Below are positions 8,804-16,996 of a DNA stretch of 64,000 nt, in pieces. The translations under genes and the position numbers were made by a program. Within the stretch, counting starts at the first letter, position 1; each line of letters starts with the position of its first letter. Source of the DNA: Clostridia bacterium. Lineage in GTDB: Bacteria > Bacillota > Clostridia > Oscillospirales > Acutalibacteraceae. The stretch spans positions 1 to 64,000 of the forward strand of contig JAGBHV010000073.1 of assembly GCA_017935325.1 (NCBI GenBank), in the 5' to 3' direction. The notes under the pieces were generated by a model that worked only from the letters and a program-made list of their open reading frames with translations, had not been told where the DNA came from and did no database searches.

Positions 8804-9539
8804 CTTCTTCACCTTTCTTCCTGATGATTAAAATTATTTTTCTTGTTACCAGCAACCCTATGCCCGAAAAGAGAGTTGAAAACATAAGAGGCACAATAAA
8901 CGATGCTGAAAACGGATTGAACGCATTGCGTCCTATAATTGTGTATGAAAAAATTTTAGGCAGAAAGCCAAGCACTGATAACAACAGATACTTGCGAAAA
9001 TTATATTTCATACTGCCGTAAATATTGCTTACTGTATTAACAGGAAAAAGCGGAATTACTCTGCAACCTAAGAGAATCCACGGGTTTGCGCCTGAATCAT
9101 GTTCAACAAACTTCCATATTTCATCATAGCTTTTTAAAATTTTATAAGACAATGTTCTTTCCCCTGCACCTATATAATACCTTAGTGCAAAAAGAAGAAC
9201 AAAGCCTGCAATATTTATAATCAGCGATGCTGCCGTACTGAACACCATTGACGATATCACGCAAACGCAGGAAATAGGAAAAATCGGAATCGGCAAAACA
9301 GCTTTCAAGGAAAACAGAAAAAATATTGATATAATTATTATCCGTTTTCCTCCCAGCGCTGCAACGCGTAACTCGAGATTATCAAGAAAATGCTGATATT
9401 CTTCGTACCACATTTTCAATACCGGAATTTTGAAAAACACAAGAAATACAAACAGCAGAAATGCTGTAAATATTAACAAAAAAGCTGTCAGAGTCATTAA
9501 ATTTGGCTTTTTCTTTTTATTCAAGAAAATTTTCCGCAT
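8784..9539 (-). CDS. TVP38/TMEM64 (SNARE-associated) family membrane protein
   Basis: This integral membrane protein of 251 residues belongs to the DedA-like VTT superfamily. After a basic N-terminus (MRKIFLNKKKKPN) there are about six hydrophobic segments, including LTAFLLIFTAFLLFVFLVFF. The family signature region is present as PIFPISCVCVISSMVF and GCRVIPLFPVNTVSNIYG. Homologues are linked to lipid handling or small-molecule transport, but the substrate is unsettled. It is the first gene of an operon with galK, with which it overlaps. The start ATG follows GGCGG. Confidence 0.85.
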   Translation of the reverse strand: MRKIFLNKKKKPNLMTLTAFLLIFTAFLLFVFLVFFKIPVLKMWYEEYQHFLDNLELRVAALGGKRIIIISIFFLFSLKAVLPIPIFPISCVCVISSMVFSTAASLIINIAGFVLLFALRYYIGAGERTLSYKILKSYDEIWKFVEHDSGANPWILLGCRVIPLFPVNTVSNIYGSMKYNFRKYLLLSVLGFLPKIFSYTIIGRNAFNPFSASFIVPLMFSTLFSGIGLLVTRKIILIIRKKGEEDVKIKN

Positions 9540-9556
9540 ATTTTACCGCCTGAATG

Positions 9557-9585
9557 TTGAATTTAAATTATTTTACCTATATAAT
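9557..9585 (+). promoter_or_regulatory. promoter of the 2-hydroxyacid dehydrogenase gene
   Basis: TTGAAT (9557-9562) and TATAAT (9580-9585) are separated by 17 bases in the 79-base divergent region. The start codon lies 33 bases downstream of the -10 element. Confidence 0.7.
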
Positions 9586-9618
9586 TATATGTGAAATTCT
9601 GCGGAAAAGAGGTTTTTT

Positions 9619-10566
9619 ATGAAAATAATTATTTTAGACGGTTTTACCGTAAACCCGGGTGACCTTTCATGGGACTGGCTCGGAGAATACGGAGATTATA
9701 CAGTTTATGACAGAACAGAAAGACAAGATATTCTTTCACGCTGTGAAGGCGCAGATATTGTAATTACCAACAAAACACCTCTCGGCAAAGATATCCTCTG
9801 TCAGCTGCCTGATGTAAAATTTATTGATTTATTAAGCACGGGCTACAATATTACCGATATCCATTATGCAAGAGAACGTGGTATTCCCGTTTCTAACGTG
9901 CCGTCTTACAGCACGAATTCAGTTGCACAGCTTACATTTGCATTTATTCTGCAATTTGCTTCGCGCGTTGCTGAGCATTCATCTTCAACTGCAAACGGTG
10001 ATTGGCAAAGATGCGAACATTTTTGCTATATGGTAGCACCTTTAACAGAACTTGCAGGCAAAACGCTGGGAATTATCGGTTACGGTTCAATCGGAAAAGC
10101 GGTTGCGAAAATTGCTGAAGCCTTCAACATGAAAGTTCTCGTCAACACAAATCATCCCGGTGAAGATTCCGACAACATTAAATTCTGCGAAATCGACACT
10201 TTACTTGCCAATTCTGATTTTGTAAGCCTTCACTGCCCTCTTACTGAAAAAACAGAAAAAATGGCAAATAAAAGCTTCTTTGCAAAAATGAAAAAATCCG
10301 CTTACTTCATTAACACATCACGTGGTGCAACAGTTGATGAGGACGACTTGAAAGAAGCCCTGGAAAACGGAGTTATTGCAGGTGCAGGACTTGATGTGCT
10401 TTTAAATGAACCTCCGATTGATGATAAAATCACAAGCCTTGAAAACACACTTGTAACGCCACATATTGCATGGGCTGCAAAAGAAACAAGAGCACGACTT
10501 ATGGAAGTCACCAAACAGAATATAAAAGCTTTTGCAAACGGAAATCCGATAAATGTAGTTAACTAA
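9619..10566 (+). CDS. D-2-hydroxyacid dehydrogenase (glycerate-dehydrogenase-like)
   Basis: This NAD(P)-dependent dehydrogenase of 315 residues interconverts a 2-keto acid and a D-2-hydroxy acid, probably hydroxypyruvate/glycerate or a close relative. The Rossmann fold shows GIIGYGSIGKAVAKIAEAF (about 150-168). The family signatures HCPLTEKTEKM and FINTSRGATVDEDDL follow, and the catalytic His lies in VTPHIAWA near the C-terminus. The length is normal for the family. AAGAGG precedes the ATG. The gene stands alone and converges on the GH4 operon across a shared terminator. Confidence 0.9.
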   Translation: MKIIILDGFTVNPGDLSWDWLGEYGDYTVYDRTERQDILSRCEGADIVITNKTPLGKDILCQLPDVKFIDLLSTGYNITDIHYARERGIPVSNVPSYSTNSVAQLTFAFILQFASRVAEHSSSTANGDWQRCEHFCYMVAPLTELAGKTLGIIGYGSIGKAVAKIAEAFNMKVLVNTNHPGEDSDNIKFCEIDTLLANSDFVSLHCPLTEKTEKMANKSFFAKMKKSAYFINTSRGATVDEDDLKEALENGVIAGAGLDVLLNEPPIDDKITSLENTLVTPHIAWAAKETRARLMEVTKQNIKAFANGNPINVVN

Positions 10567-10570
10567 AAAC

Positions 10571-10608
10571 AGGACTGTATCAATCTTTAAGTTTATTGAT
10601 ACAGTCCT
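10571..10608. terminator. bidirectional terminator between convergent genes
   Basis: AGGACTGTATCAAT (10571-10584) pairs perfectly over 14 bases with ATTGATACAGTCCT (10595-10608). A T-rich run follows on the plus side and an A-rich run precedes it. Confidence 0.85.
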
Positions 10609-10618
10609 TTCCTTTTAA

Positions 10619-11899
10619 TTATTTATAAAATCTTTCAAGATAATTTCTGTGAGCTACCTTCATTTCCTCGTAGCAAGCCTTTGCGTTTTCATAGTCACCG
10701 ATAAGCGGATGCACCATAAGTGCTTTCATTGCAGCTTCATCATCACCGTTGAGTGCTGCTTCAACTGCATACTTTTCATAAGCTTTAACAGACTGCATAA
10801 GACCCTGCATATGTCTGTTAGTCTTTTTCTTAACGGGAACGGGAGTTGCACCGTCTGCACCGATAACTGCGCTGATTTCAACAACGTCGTCATCTTCCAT
10901 AAAGGGAAGTGTTCCGTCATTTTTGATATTAACAACATGAACATCTCTCTTATCATTTGCGATTGAATCGATAAGAGAAACTGCAGCAAGTGAATATTTG
11001 TGACCGCCGCGTTTATCAAGAAGTGCAGGCTTGATGCAAAGCTCTTCATCGCTGTACATTTTAAGCAATTCTTCTTCGATTTCCATACAAACCATTGCAC
11101 GGCTCTTCTTATCGTTTTTAAGATGCTCGATTTTTGCGTTTCTGTTGTAATAATACTGAAGGTAAGATGAAGGAATACCTTCAATTGCTTTAAGGCATTC
11201 AAGTGAGAAACCGTCATCCTTGATGTTAGCCATAACTTTCGGTGAGAAGCCTTCTTCAATAAGCTTGGGAAGGAGTTCTTCGCCGTCTTTTACGATTGAA
11301 GTAATCCAGCTCAAGTGATTAAGGCCAACATATGTAACTTCAGTGTCAGGACCTGTGATTTCTTTAACGTCATCAATCATGTCAATGGGCACGTTGCAAA
11401 GACCGATTGCTTTAACCTTTGTGTGGTTAAGAAGGAACTCTGTGATGATACCTGAGGGATTTGTAAAGTTGATAAGCCATGCATCAGGGCAGATTCTTTC
11501 CATATGGTCAGTGATTTTCTGAATTTCCGGAATTGTTCTGAGAGCTTTGAAGAAGCCGCCGATACCTGTTGTTTCCTGACCGATAAGACCGTATTTAACG
11601 GGGATAATTTCATCAAGGTGTCTTGCAGGAAGTTTACCCACACGCATCTGTGTAAGAACGAAATCTGCACCCTGCAATGCTACTTCAAGGTCATCTGTGA
11701 AAACTGTTTCACAATCAATACCTGCTTTTTTAAGCATACGTACACACAGGTCACCAACAATTGTACGTTTTCTTTCATCAATATCCATAAATGATACTTT
11801 TTTGAGTTTAAGTGAATCCTGTGCTTTGATAAAGCCGTCAAGAAGTTCAGGACAATATGTACTGCCTGAGCCGATAACTGCAACATTAATTTCTTTCAT
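10619..11899 (-). CDS. GH4 family 6-phospho-beta-glucosidase
   Basis: This is an NAD- and metal-dependent glycosidase of family GH4 (426 residues), expected to hydrolyse 6-phosphorylated beta-glucosides in the cytoplasm. The N-terminal nucleotide fold has VAVIGSGSTYCPELL. LINFTNPSGIITE and GLCNVPI provide the metal-binding Cys, and GLNHLSW supplies the conserved His. This pattern fits 6-phospho-beta-glucosidases better than alpha-galactosidases. It lies 12 bases behind the BadF-type kinase gene with its own AAGGAG, so the two are co-transcribed. No phosphotransferase (PTS) gene is in the window, so the phosphate may come from the adjacent kinase (inference). Confidence 0.88.
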   Translation of the reverse strand: MKEINVAVIGSGSTYCPELLDGFIKAQDSLKLKKVSFMDIDERKRTIVGDLCVRMLKKAGIDCETVFTDDLEVALQGADFVLTQMRVGKLPARHLDEIIPVKYGLIGQETTGIGGFFKALRTIPEIQKITDHMERICPDAWLINFTNPSGIITEFLLNHTKVKAIGLCNVPIDMIDDVKEITGPDTEVTYVGLNHLSWITSIVKDGEELLPKLIEEGFSPKVMANIKDDGFSLECLKAIEGIPSSYLQYYYNRNAKIEHLKNDKKSRAMVCMEIEEELLKMYSDEELCIKPALLDKRGGHKYSLAAVSLIDSIANDKRDVHVVNIKNDGTLPFMEDDDVVEISAVIGADGATPVPVKKKTNRHMQGLMQSVKAYEKYAVEAALNGDDEAAMKALMVHPLIGDYENAKACYEEMKVAHRNYLERFYK

Positions 11900-11911
11900 T
11901 TTGCATTCTCC

Positions 11912-12853
11912 TTAGTTTTTATAGTCCTGGAAAATCCAGTTTACACAGCCTGTAACAGGAGCCTGTGTAAGCTTGATATATTTAACTTTTTTATCTGAAC
12001 GTTCAGCAATCTTCTTTTTAAGGCAATCAAGATAAACTTCGTTGGGAAGTTTTGTGTGGATTGAACCTGAAAGAACAACCTCAACTTCGCCATCACCGAA
12101 ATTAAGAGAATTAAGGTGAGAAACGATGTAGTCAGCACCTCTCTCTGACATTTCATCAATAGCTTTAAGAACAGGCTTATCACCCATTTTTGAAGCAGCA
12201 AAGAAGAAATCGATAAGACTCATAATAAATCTGCCTCTTTCTTCATTTTCAGCCATTGCGAGAGTGCCTAAAAATTCTTCTTTCGTGTTTATATTAAATT
12301 CTTTCTTGAACATTTCGGTCATTGCTGTTTTTTCGAGACCGAGAACAAGTTCATCATAAATAAGCTTAAATGATTTAACTGCAACCCATGTGCCGTTGCC
12401 CTTATCATCTGAAAACTCGCTGAAGCCGCCAAGCTGAACCATTTTGCCGTCAAGGTCGATTGCATTACAGCAAGTACCTGTGCCGCAGTTATAACCGATA
12501 GCAGCTTTGCCTGTTGCACCTGCTTTTACAACAATGAAACCATCATTGTAAATTTCAAAGTTTTTAAGGCCTCTCTTTTTCATCTGTTCGCACATTTCAT
12601 CATGCTGATACGGATGGTCAATGCCTGCAAGACCCATAAGTGTAAAGCCAATGTCATCAAGAGTTACATTGCCTGCCTCAAGCAACTTTGTGATACCGTC
12701 CCAGATAATCGTTGCTGCAGCGTCAAAACTGCCTTCAAGATTTTCGTGATTGCTGCCTTCAGTTTTAACCTCGGCAACTATGTTTTTTTCTTCGTCGAAA
12801 AGTGCATAAGCAGTTTTTGTTCCGCCACCGTCGACGCCAATGTAAAATGACAT
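11912..12853 (-). CDS. BadF/BadG/BcrA-type ATPase, N-acetylglucosamine-kinase-like sugar kinase
   Basis: This sugar kinase of about 313 residues belongs to the ASKHA fold. The phosphate-1 motif is IGVDGGGTKTAYALF at the N-terminus. NCGTGTCCNAIDLDG near residue 125 matches the phosphate-2 region, and EVVLSGSIHTKLP the adenosine loop. Relatives phosphorylate GlcNAc or other hexosamines. I start at the ATG at 12853, seven bases after AAGGAG; an ATG two codons upstream is too close to that site. It is the first gene of an operon with the GH4 glycosidase. The exact sugar is not readable from sequence. Confidence 0.85.
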   Translation of the reverse strand: MSFYIGVDGGGTKTAYALFDEEKNIVAEVKTEGSNHENLEGSFDAAATIIWDGITKLLEAGNVTLDDIGFTLMGLAGIDHPYQHDEMCEQMKKRGLKNFEIYNDGFIVVKAGATGKAAIGYNCGTGTCCNAIDLDGKMVQLGGFSEFSDDKGNGTWVAVKSFKLIYDELVLGLEKTAMTEMFKKEFNINTKEEFLGTLAMAENEERGRFIMSLIDFFFAASKMGDKPVLKAIDEMSERGADYIVSHLNSLNFGDGEVEVVLSGSIHTKLPNEVYLDCLKKKIAERSDKKVKYIKLTQAPVTGCVNWIFQDYKN

Positions 12854-12889
12854 AAACATTCTCCTTACTTTTCCAATTTTCAATTAATT

Positions 12890-12918
12890 ATTATATCATT
12901 ATTTTTTTACTCAGTCAA
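12890..12918 (-). promoter_or_regulatory. promoter of the kinase-GH4 operon
   Basis: Minus-strand TTGACT (12918-12913) and TATAAT (12895-12890) are separated by 17 bases, about 36 bases before the kinase start. Confidence 0.8.
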
Positions 12919-12928
12919 TAAATTTGAC

Positions 12929-13936
12929 TTAATTATACAAATCAATTATCTCCTGTGCTTTCTCTTTAAGATGCTCGCGGAGTTCTTCAGGTTTTCTTAC
13001 ATAAACAGAATTTCTGTACTGCATAAGCCACGACACAAGACCGTCACTTAAGGCAACTTCTGCCCTTAAATAGAACCTGTTGCTGTCCTCATTGCGGATA
13101 GTTGCATTCTCGCCAAATCTGTCAACGATATCTTCCAGCATTTCATTTTTGCAGACAATTTCAATTTCACAGATTTTACCTGAAAACATATTGAACATTT
13201 TGTTTGAGTAATCAGCTACATCAAACTCGCCCTTGTATTCAGAAACTTCTTCAAATGAACGCGCAGGTATATCAACAATTTTCACTTTTCTCATTCTGTC
13301 AAGTCTTGTGTGCATCAGATTATCGTATTTCGGGTTATTGCAGATAAGGTAATAGTGGTCATTTGACCATACCAACGCATAAGGATTAACGATAAAATCA
13401 CGTGAAGCCATAACAATTTTTTTGCCTGCTTCGATTTTGTGCCTGATGTAACTGAAAGACACCTGCTTCTTTTCTTCAATAGCACGGTTGAGAACGTCAA
13501 TTGTGTAAAATATTTCTTCGTTGAGAGTTTTTACACGGTTAGAAATACTCAGCTGACTTTTGAGCATTTCAAACTGGTCTTCGCTGACCAATGTTCCTAT
13601 CTTACTGATAAGTTCTTCTGTCTTTTTAGGCGTTATGAAATCGGCCGACTGCACAGCATCAATTATCAGCCTGATTTCAGGCAACTGAAAATTTCTCGAT
13701 GCAAGAAAATATCCTGATTTCGGAGTTTTCACTTTGATTATATCATAACCGTTTTCAACAAGCAGGGCAATATCAGCATAAATTGATTTTCGTTCAGCTG
13801 TTATTCCTCTTTTTGCCAATTCTTCAACAATTTCATTCGTTGAGATAACATTGTTTTCATCAGTCAGTTTTTCAAAAACATCTATAAGGCTTAAAAGTTT
13901 TTGCTTTGAACTTGATTTTACAGCCAAGTCATTCAC
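12929..13936 (-). CDS. WYL-domain transcriptional regulator
   Basis: This 335-residue regulator has an N-terminal winged helix-turn-helix (about residues 10-75, TNEIVEELAKRGITAERKSI) and a WYL sensor domain (about 150-240, with VNPYALVWSNDHYYLICNN). A C-terminal WCX-like extension follows. WYL proteins sense nucleotides or metabolites and usually control neighbouring genes. It starts one base after the GH2 stop codon, at a GTG (13936) with only a weak ribosome site; a TTG a few codons in is possible. Its position between the GH2 gene and the kinase-GH4 operon suggests it regulates the sugar cluster (inference). Confidence 0.88.
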   Translation of the reverse strand: MNDLAVKSSSKQKLLSLIDVFEKLTDENNVISTNEIVEELAKRGITAERKSIYADIALLVENGYDIIKVKTPKSGYFLASRNFQLPEIRLIIDAVQSADFITPKKTEELISKIGTLVSEDQFEMLKSQLSISNRVKTLNEEIFYTIDVLNRAIEEKKQVSFSYIRHKIEAGKKIVMASRDFIVNPYALVWSNDHYYLICNNPKYDNLMHTRLDRMRKVKIVDIPARSFEEVSEYKGEFDVADYSNKMFNMFSGKICEIEIVCKNEMLEDIVDRFGENATIRNEDSNRFYLRAEVALSDGLVSWLMQYRNSVYVRKPEELREHLKEKAQEIIDLYN

Positions 13937-13937
13937 C

Positions 13938-15695
13938 CTATCTTACAAGAATTGAGAATAATCTTTTATTGAGCTTAATAATTGTTTCATTATCAAGTTT
14001 CATAATATCACGGTCATATGTCATGATACCGTTTGTTTCATTTTCAACGTCGCTGAGCTGTGTATAAACAACTGCGCTAAGGCCCTTGCTTACAAGCGGA
14101 ATAATCTGCCTGTTGAACAGTTTTTCGTAAGCTTTTGTCAACGACTTTTTATCTTTATACATCATATATCCGAAAGCTTTGTTTTCATTCATCGTGTGAC
14201 CTGAAACTATACGCGAATATCCGCCGAATTCGGAAACAACGAAAGCTCTGTTATCGGACCTGCCTTTTGTTATCGGAGCAACATATCTGTGCATACTTCT
14301 CAGATCGCCGCCCTTCTGGTCAAACCAGCCGCTTGCGTGGTCAACAACACGTGACGGGTCGATTGATTTAACTTTTTCTGCAATTCTCTTTGCATCAAAC
14401 TGACCCCATCCTTCATTGAAAGGAACCCAGCATCCGATAGATACACAGTTATGAAGTGTTGCCATCATCTGTTCAAGCTCTTCTTCAAACTGATCTCTCC
14501 ACGCCTGTTCATCGCGGTTAAACAGTGCGTAAGCATCGTCTTTTACGGAAATCTGGAAAAACGGAACTACTCCGACAAGGAAGTTGCCGGGATGTTTTGC
14601 GCCGCTTACCATATCCTGCCATACTATCATACCTATTTTATCGCAATGGTAATACCAACGCAGAGGCTCAACTTTAATATGTTTTCTGAGCATATTAAAA
14701 CCGAGAGATTTCATAACCTTGATGTCAAAAATCATTGCTTCATCTGTAGGTGCTGTCATAACACCGTCAGGCCAGTAACCCTGGTCAAGAAGACCAATCT
14801 GGAAATAAGGCTTGTTATTAAGGAAAAGTCTCGGAATTCCGTTTTCATCTTTTTCAACAGAATATTTTCTCATTCCGAAATAGCTTACAACTGTGTCAAC
14901 AAGCAAGCCGTCATGATAAAGCTCGAACATTACGTTATAAAGATTGGGTTTTTCGGGGCTCCAGAGCTTAAAGCGTTTCATGGGGATAACATCAACGCAA
15001 CCGATGCTTGATGAGAAAACAACTTCTTCGTCATCGTCAAAAACCGTAGCTACAATCTCATAATCTGATTCAGCAGTTGTTTCAACATCAACGTGAACGC
15101 AATATTCATCAATATCAGGTGTCAGTTTAATTGAAGTGATGTGTTTTTCATCAACAGCTTCAAGCCATACTGTCTGCCAGATACCTGTTGTAGGTGTATA
15201 CCAGAAGCCAACCTGCTTGATAGCCTGCTTGCCGCGCTGCTGCCATCCTTTATCTGTCGGGTCAAAAACAGATACATTAAGAACGTTTTCGCCGTCAACA
15301 AGATATTCTGTAATATCAAAACTGAACGGGCAGTATCCGCCTGTATGACCACCGACAAACTGTCCGTTGATATAAACTCTGCATTCCCAGTCAACTGCTC
15401 CGAAATGAAGAATAACGTGCTTTGAATCATATTCGGGCGGAAGAATGAAAGTTTTACGATACCACAGGATATCCATAGGGTCCAATCTTCTTTCAACACC
15501 TGAAAGAGGTGCTTCAATAGCAAAAGGTACTGTGATTTTACCTTCGTACTCTGTGGGGATTTCTTCCATTGAATTGCTTATAGCATAGTCAAACTGTCCG
15601 TTGAGGTTTGACCAGATATTTCTCTTCATCTGAGGTCTGGGATATTCCTGAAGAGGTGCATCCTTATTAACATCTTTTGTCCATCTTGTTTGCAT
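13938..15695 (-). CDS. glycoside hydrolase family 2 (beta-galactosidase/beta-glucuronidase-like)
   Basis: This is a retaining beta-glycosidase of 585 residues with no signal peptide, so it acts on imported oligosaccharides. It has the GH2 order of a jelly-roll sugar-binding domain (residues ~10-190), an Ig-like middle domain and a TIM barrel. In the barrel NEGWGQ carries the acid/base Glu and VVSEFGGYS the nucleophile Glu. The GH2 barrel hallmark NMLRKHIKVEPLRWYYHCDK is present. It lacks the extra C-terminal domains of LacZ. ACGGAGGA precedes the ATG. Substrate specificity (galactoside, glucuronide, mannoside) is undetermined. It is transcribed together with the WYL regulator. Confidence 0.9.
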   Translation of the reverse strand: MQTRWTKDVNKDAPLQEYPRPQMKRNIWSNLNGQFDYAISNSMEEIPTEYEGKITVPFAIEAPLSGVERRLDPMDILWYRKTFILPPEYDSKHVILHFGAVDWECRVYINGQFVGGHTGGYCPFSFDITEYLVDGENVLNVSVFDPTDKGWQQRGKQAIKQVGFWYTPTTGIWQTVWLEAVDEKHITSIKLTPDIDEYCVHVDVETTAESDYEIVATVFDDDEEVVFSSSIGCVDVIPMKRFKLWSPEKPNLYNVMFELYHDGLLVDTVVSYFGMRKYSVEKDENGIPRLFLNNKPYFQIGLLDQGYWPDGVMTAPTDEAMIFDIKVMKSLGFNMLRKHIKVEPLRWYYHCDKIGMIVWQDMVSGAKHPGNFLVGVVPFFQISVKDDAYALFNRDEQAWRDQFEEELEQMMATLHNCVSIGCWVPFNEGWGQFDAKRIAEKVKSIDPSRVVDHASGWFDQKGGDLRSMHRYVAPITKGRSDNRAFVVSEFGGYSRIVSGHTMNENKAFGYMMYKDKKSLTKAYEKLFNRQIIPLVSKGLSAVVYTQLSDVENETNGIMTYDRDIMKLDNETIIKLNKRLFSILVR

Positions 15696-15730
15696 AATAA
15701 TCCTCCGTTTTCAAAAAAGTTAAAAAGTTA

Positions 15731-15759
15731 TTGATTAAATCGAAATAGTTTGATATAAT
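15731..15759 (+). promoter_or_regulatory. promoter of tRNA-Leu
   Basis: TTGATT (15731-15736) and TATAAT (15754-15759) are separated by 17 bases. The tRNA begins 12 bases after the -10 element. Confidence 0.8.
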
Positions 15760-15770
15760 ATACAAGTCCT

Positions 15771-15855
15771 GCGGATATGGCGGAATTGGCAGACGCGCCA
15801 GATTTAGGATCTGGTGGTAAATCCCGTGCAGGTTCAAGTCCTGTTATCCGCACCA
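15771..15855 (+). tRNA. tRNA-Leu, anticodon UAG
   Basis: An 85-base class II tRNA with an acceptor stem of GCGGATA (15771-15777) and TATCCGC (15845-15851). The anticodon stem-loop CCAGA-TTTAGGA-TCTGG gives anticodon UAG. It has a variable arm, a T-arm with loop TTCAAGT (15833-15839), discriminator A and an encoded CCA end. The 3' 22 bases (15834-15855) recur three times downstream. Confidence 0.97.
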
Positions 15856-16316
15856 GTTTAAAGGTCTTATAACTTACGGTTATAAGGCTTTTATTTTTTA
15901 TTTATAACTTCATCAGGACTTGGAACCTGCCTATTGGCGAAGCCAATTACAATCGTTGCCGTTGACGGCAAAGCAAAGCGTGCGCCGTCAAGTCCTGTTA
16001 TCCGCACCAGTTAAAGGTCTTATAACTTATGGTTATAAGACTTTTATTTTTTGTTTATAACCTTATCAGGACTTGGAACCTGCCTATCGGCGAAGCCGAT
16101 TACAATCGTTGCCGTTGACGGCAAAGCAAAGCGAACGCCGTCAAGTCCTGTTATCCGCACCAGTTTAAAGGTCTTATAACTTACGGTTATAAGGCTTTTA
16201 TTTTTTGTTTATAACTTCATCAGGACTTGGAACCTGCCTATTGGCGAAACCAATTACAATCGTTGCCGTTGACGGCAAAGCAAAGCGAGTGCCGTCAAGT
16301 CCTGTTATCCGCACCA
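15856..16316 (+). repeat. three tandem ~154-base repeats derived from the tRNA-Leu 3' end
   Basis: There are three head-to-tail units, 15856-16009 (154), 16010-16162 (153) and 16163-16316 (154). Each ends with an exact copy of the last 22 bases of tRNA-Leu, including CCA. Within each unit the order is as follows. First comes a terminator-like hairpin GTCTTATAAC/GTTATAAG(G/A)C followed by T-rich sequence. Next is CAGGACTTGGAACCTGC, the reverse complement of the tRNA T-arm with one extra G. Then comes a hairpin ATTGGC-GAA-GCCAAT, changed to ATCGGC-GAA-GCCGAT in unit 2, which keeps pairing. Last is a hairpin TTGCCG-TTGA-CGGCAA that competes with TTGACGGC/GCCGTCAA. CAGGACTTG can also pair with CAAGTCCTG at the unit end. 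No ORF is present. Origin and function are unknown. Confidence 0.92.
15864..15900 (+). terminator. terminator-like hairpin after tRNA-Leu (repeated in each unit)
   Basis: GTCTTATAAC (15864-15873) pairs with GTTATAAGGC (15879-15888), and a T-rich tract follows. Equivalent hairpins lie in repeat units 2 and 3; in unit 2 the pairing is perfect (GTTATAAGAC). Confidence 0.7.
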
Positions 16317-16324
16317 GTCGAAAG

Positions 16325-16366
16325 CCTCGACACGCAAATAGCGTAGTTGAGGTTCTTATTTTTTAT
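16325..16366 (+). terminator. terminator after the tRNA repeat array
   Basis: CCTCGACACGC (16325-16335) pairs with GCGTAGTTGAGG (16341-16352) with one bulged A, and a T-rich run follows. Its sequence differs from the hairpins in the repeats, so it may be the original tRNA-Leu terminator displaced by the array. Nothing else is evident between it and the promoter at 16509. Confidence 0.75.
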
Positions 16367-16508
16367 TAATCAGCAATCGTTTTAAATAACCAAATCGCAT
16401 GTGGCAAAATTAAATATGATTATCTTAATTATACACTCTTTAATATTTAATTGCAATATATTATTTGTAAAAGAAGTTAAATATTATTCTGTTTTTGTCA
16501 CGCACATG

Positions 16509-16559
16509 TTGACAAAAAAGACAGTTTGTTTTATAATATATTTGAACAGTTGTTCAAAT
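16509..16559 (+). promoter_or_regulatory. promoter and ArsR/SmtB-type operator of the metal-efflux operon
   Basis: TTGACA (16509-16514) and TATAAT (16532-16537) are 17 bases apart. A 20-base palindrome, ATTTGAACA-GT-TGTTCAAAT (16540-16559), covers the expected transcription start. This 9-2-9 layout with TGAACA/TGTTCA half-sites is typical of ArsR/SmtB-family operators. A weaker TTGAAT...TTCAG site follows at about 16594-16612. Confidence 0.85.
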
Positions 16560-16638
16560 GTTCAATTATTCAGATGCGAAGTAATGATTGATTTTTTGAA
16601 TTGTTCAGATTATGATTCAACAAACTCAGGTGATAAAA

Positions 16639-16986
16639 ATGAATAACACTAAAAACCATACCCATATGCACGAAAGCGGAATCGAGCATTTTTCAGGCGA
16701 AATGCCGCAGGAAGAAACTTTGCAGAGCCTTGCAAATCTTTTTAAAGTTTTCGGCGACAGTACAAGAGTGAAAATCCTTTTTGTTCTTGCTAAAAGCGAT
16801 ATGTGTGTTTATCATATTGCAGAAACTCTCGACATGACAATATCTGCAATTTCACACCAATTAAGCGTATTAAAGAAAGCGAACCTTGTTACTTCACAGC
16901 GTCAGGGCAAAACAATATATTATTCTCTGGCAGATGAGCATGTACGATTGATTTTTGAACAAGGTTTAGACCATGTTTGTGAATGA
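16639..16986 (+). CDS. ArsR/SmtB-family metal-sensing repressor
   Basis: This 115-residue winged-helix repressor should release DNA when a divalent metal binds. The N-terminus is His-rich (HTHMHESGIEH). The core helix-turn-helix contains AETLDMTISAISHQLSVLK. The last helix holds DEHVRLIFEQGLDHVCE, which exactly fits the alpha-5 zinc site DxHx10HxxE of SmtB/CzrA-type sensors. The single Cys in DMCVYHIAE corresponds to the alpha-3 region of CadC-type sensors but lacks the CxC pair. I start at the ATG at 16639, preceded by AGGTGA; the upstream in-frame Met lacks a site. It leads the operon with the HMA protein and ATPase and probably represses it through the palindrome at 16540. Confidence 0.93.
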   Translation: MNNTKNHTHMHESGIEHFSGEMPQEETLQSLANLFKVFGDSTRVKILFVLAKSDMCVYHIAETLDMTISAISHQLSVLKKANLVTSQRQGKTIYYSLADEHVRLIFEQGLDHVCE

Positions 16987-16996
16987 GGTGACAAAA

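Noticed and set aside
15856..16316. The tandem repeats as a CRISPR array
   Set aside because: The repeated units are ~154 bases with no short repeat and unique-spacer pattern, and the whole unit is repeated.
15771..16366. Integrated phage or island at tRNA-Leu
   Set aside because: Duplicated tRNA ends are present but are only 154 bases apart, and no integrase or cargo gene lies between them or downstream.
16401..16646. 81-codon ORF before the ArsR gene
   Set aside because: It runs across the promoter and operator and has no ribosome binding site.
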